From Monosiga brevicollis MX1 (taxonomy: Eukaryota > Opisthokonta > Choanoflagellata > Craspedida > Salpingoecidae), in the NCBI RefSeq assembly GCF_000002865.3, contig NW_001865039.1, positions 3,412,701 through 3,476,700 on the forward strand: a stretch of DNA of 64,000 nucleotides, read 5' to 3'. The position numbers were made by a program, and so were the translations under genes. The notes beneath the pieces were generated by a model. It did no database searches, had not been told where the DNA came from, and worked only from the letters and a program-made list of their open reading frames with translations. Shown here piece after piece: positions 63,674 through 64,000 of the stretch (position 1 is its first letter; every line of letters begins with the position of its first letter).

Positions 63674-64000
63674 GCAACTCGTGCCCGACCGCAGGTGTCA
63701 CAACAAAGGGAAACAACAGTAGCCACAAGCTTATTGCCCCAGGGCAGCTGCCCAGGCATCGTGGGGACCGCGTCACACGCGGTGTTTACTCATGTGACTG
63801 CCACGAGGAGGATCAAGCCCAGGGGGTCCAAAAGTAGGTGTCAATGTGTGAGGTCGTCGTAGCTATGGAATACCAATAGGAAGACCCATAGCGACCGATG
63901 CTGAGTGTGTGCGAAAGCCAGTGGGAGTGTTCAAATGCGTGGAAGCACGGATTGACGCTAACACCCCCCCTCGCCAGCCGGAGCCCCGATCCGGCGAGGA

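Larger units (their letters stand above)
63146..64000. other. Gene-free right end with direct repeats
   Basis: No convincing coding region. An 87-bp sequence occurs twice in direct orientation, and the far end has an imperfect GC-rich palindrome (CGCCAGCCGG ... CCGGCGA, about 63973-63998). The region could be the edge of a repetitive or mobile element extending beyond the window. Confidence 0.55.

Overview
The window looks like nuclear DNA of a choanoflagellate, most probably Monosiga brevicollis or a close relative. Four things point there. Genes have many short introns (about 60-250 bp) with GT-AG ends. Coding sequence is GC-rich. Gene-free DNA is crowded with (CT)n, (GT)n and (CA)n microsatellites. 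The gene set mixes general eukaryotic genes (eIF1, SEC61 gamma, MRPS33, DUS1, class I HDAC) with proteins built from animal-type domains (Vav, SH2/SH3 adaptor, SRCR, reelin-type repeats). The species is inferred, not proven.

Layout, left to right. 1-4994 (-): secreted or surface SRCR plus reelin-repeat protein, running off the left edge. 7061-12398 (+): SH3-SH2-BTB/BACK-TLDc protein in 16 exons. 13146-14265 (-): eIF1. 14592-16343 (-): SLC49-like MFS transporter. 16997-30500 (-): very large dynein heavy chain relative whose AAA1 and AAA4 nucleotide-binding loops are degenerate (DNHD1-like). 32364-35961 (+): Vav-type RhoGEF. 36997-37630 (+): MRPS33. 38660-39001 (-): SEC61 gamma. 39913-43820 (+): GH47 alpha-1,2-mannosidase with a Pro-Ala stalk. 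44683-46162 (+): NOVA/PCBP-like KH protein whose 3' end falls toward an assembly gap at 46341-46390. 46441-48829 (+): DUS1-like tRNA dihydrouridine synthase. 49211-50842 (-): SMAP-type ArfGAP. 51630-52819 (+): unrecognised, probably nuclear protein. 53452-56457 (-): class I HDAC. 58706-60154 (+): intronless secretory cupin protein. 60622-63145 (+): TAT-SF1/Cus2-like splicing factor with two WW domains. 63146-64000: no gene seen; an 87-bp sequence occurs twice, 150 bp apart.

The genes do not form an operon-like system. Many neighbours are divergent or convergent pairs. Two encode phosphotyrosine-reading SH2 proteins (Vav and the BTB/TLDc adaptor), consistent with the large tyrosine-kinase network known in choanoflagellates. 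Several act in the secretory pathway (SEC61 gamma, mannosidase, ArfGAP, the ER-type cupin). Exon boundaries were derived by hand from splice signals, reading-frame continuity and protein-family similarity; those given to the base keep frame across every junction. The most interesting items are the SH3-SH2-BTB-TLDc architecture, the SRCR-reelin chimera, the apparently dead dynein, and the WW-bearing TAT-SF1.
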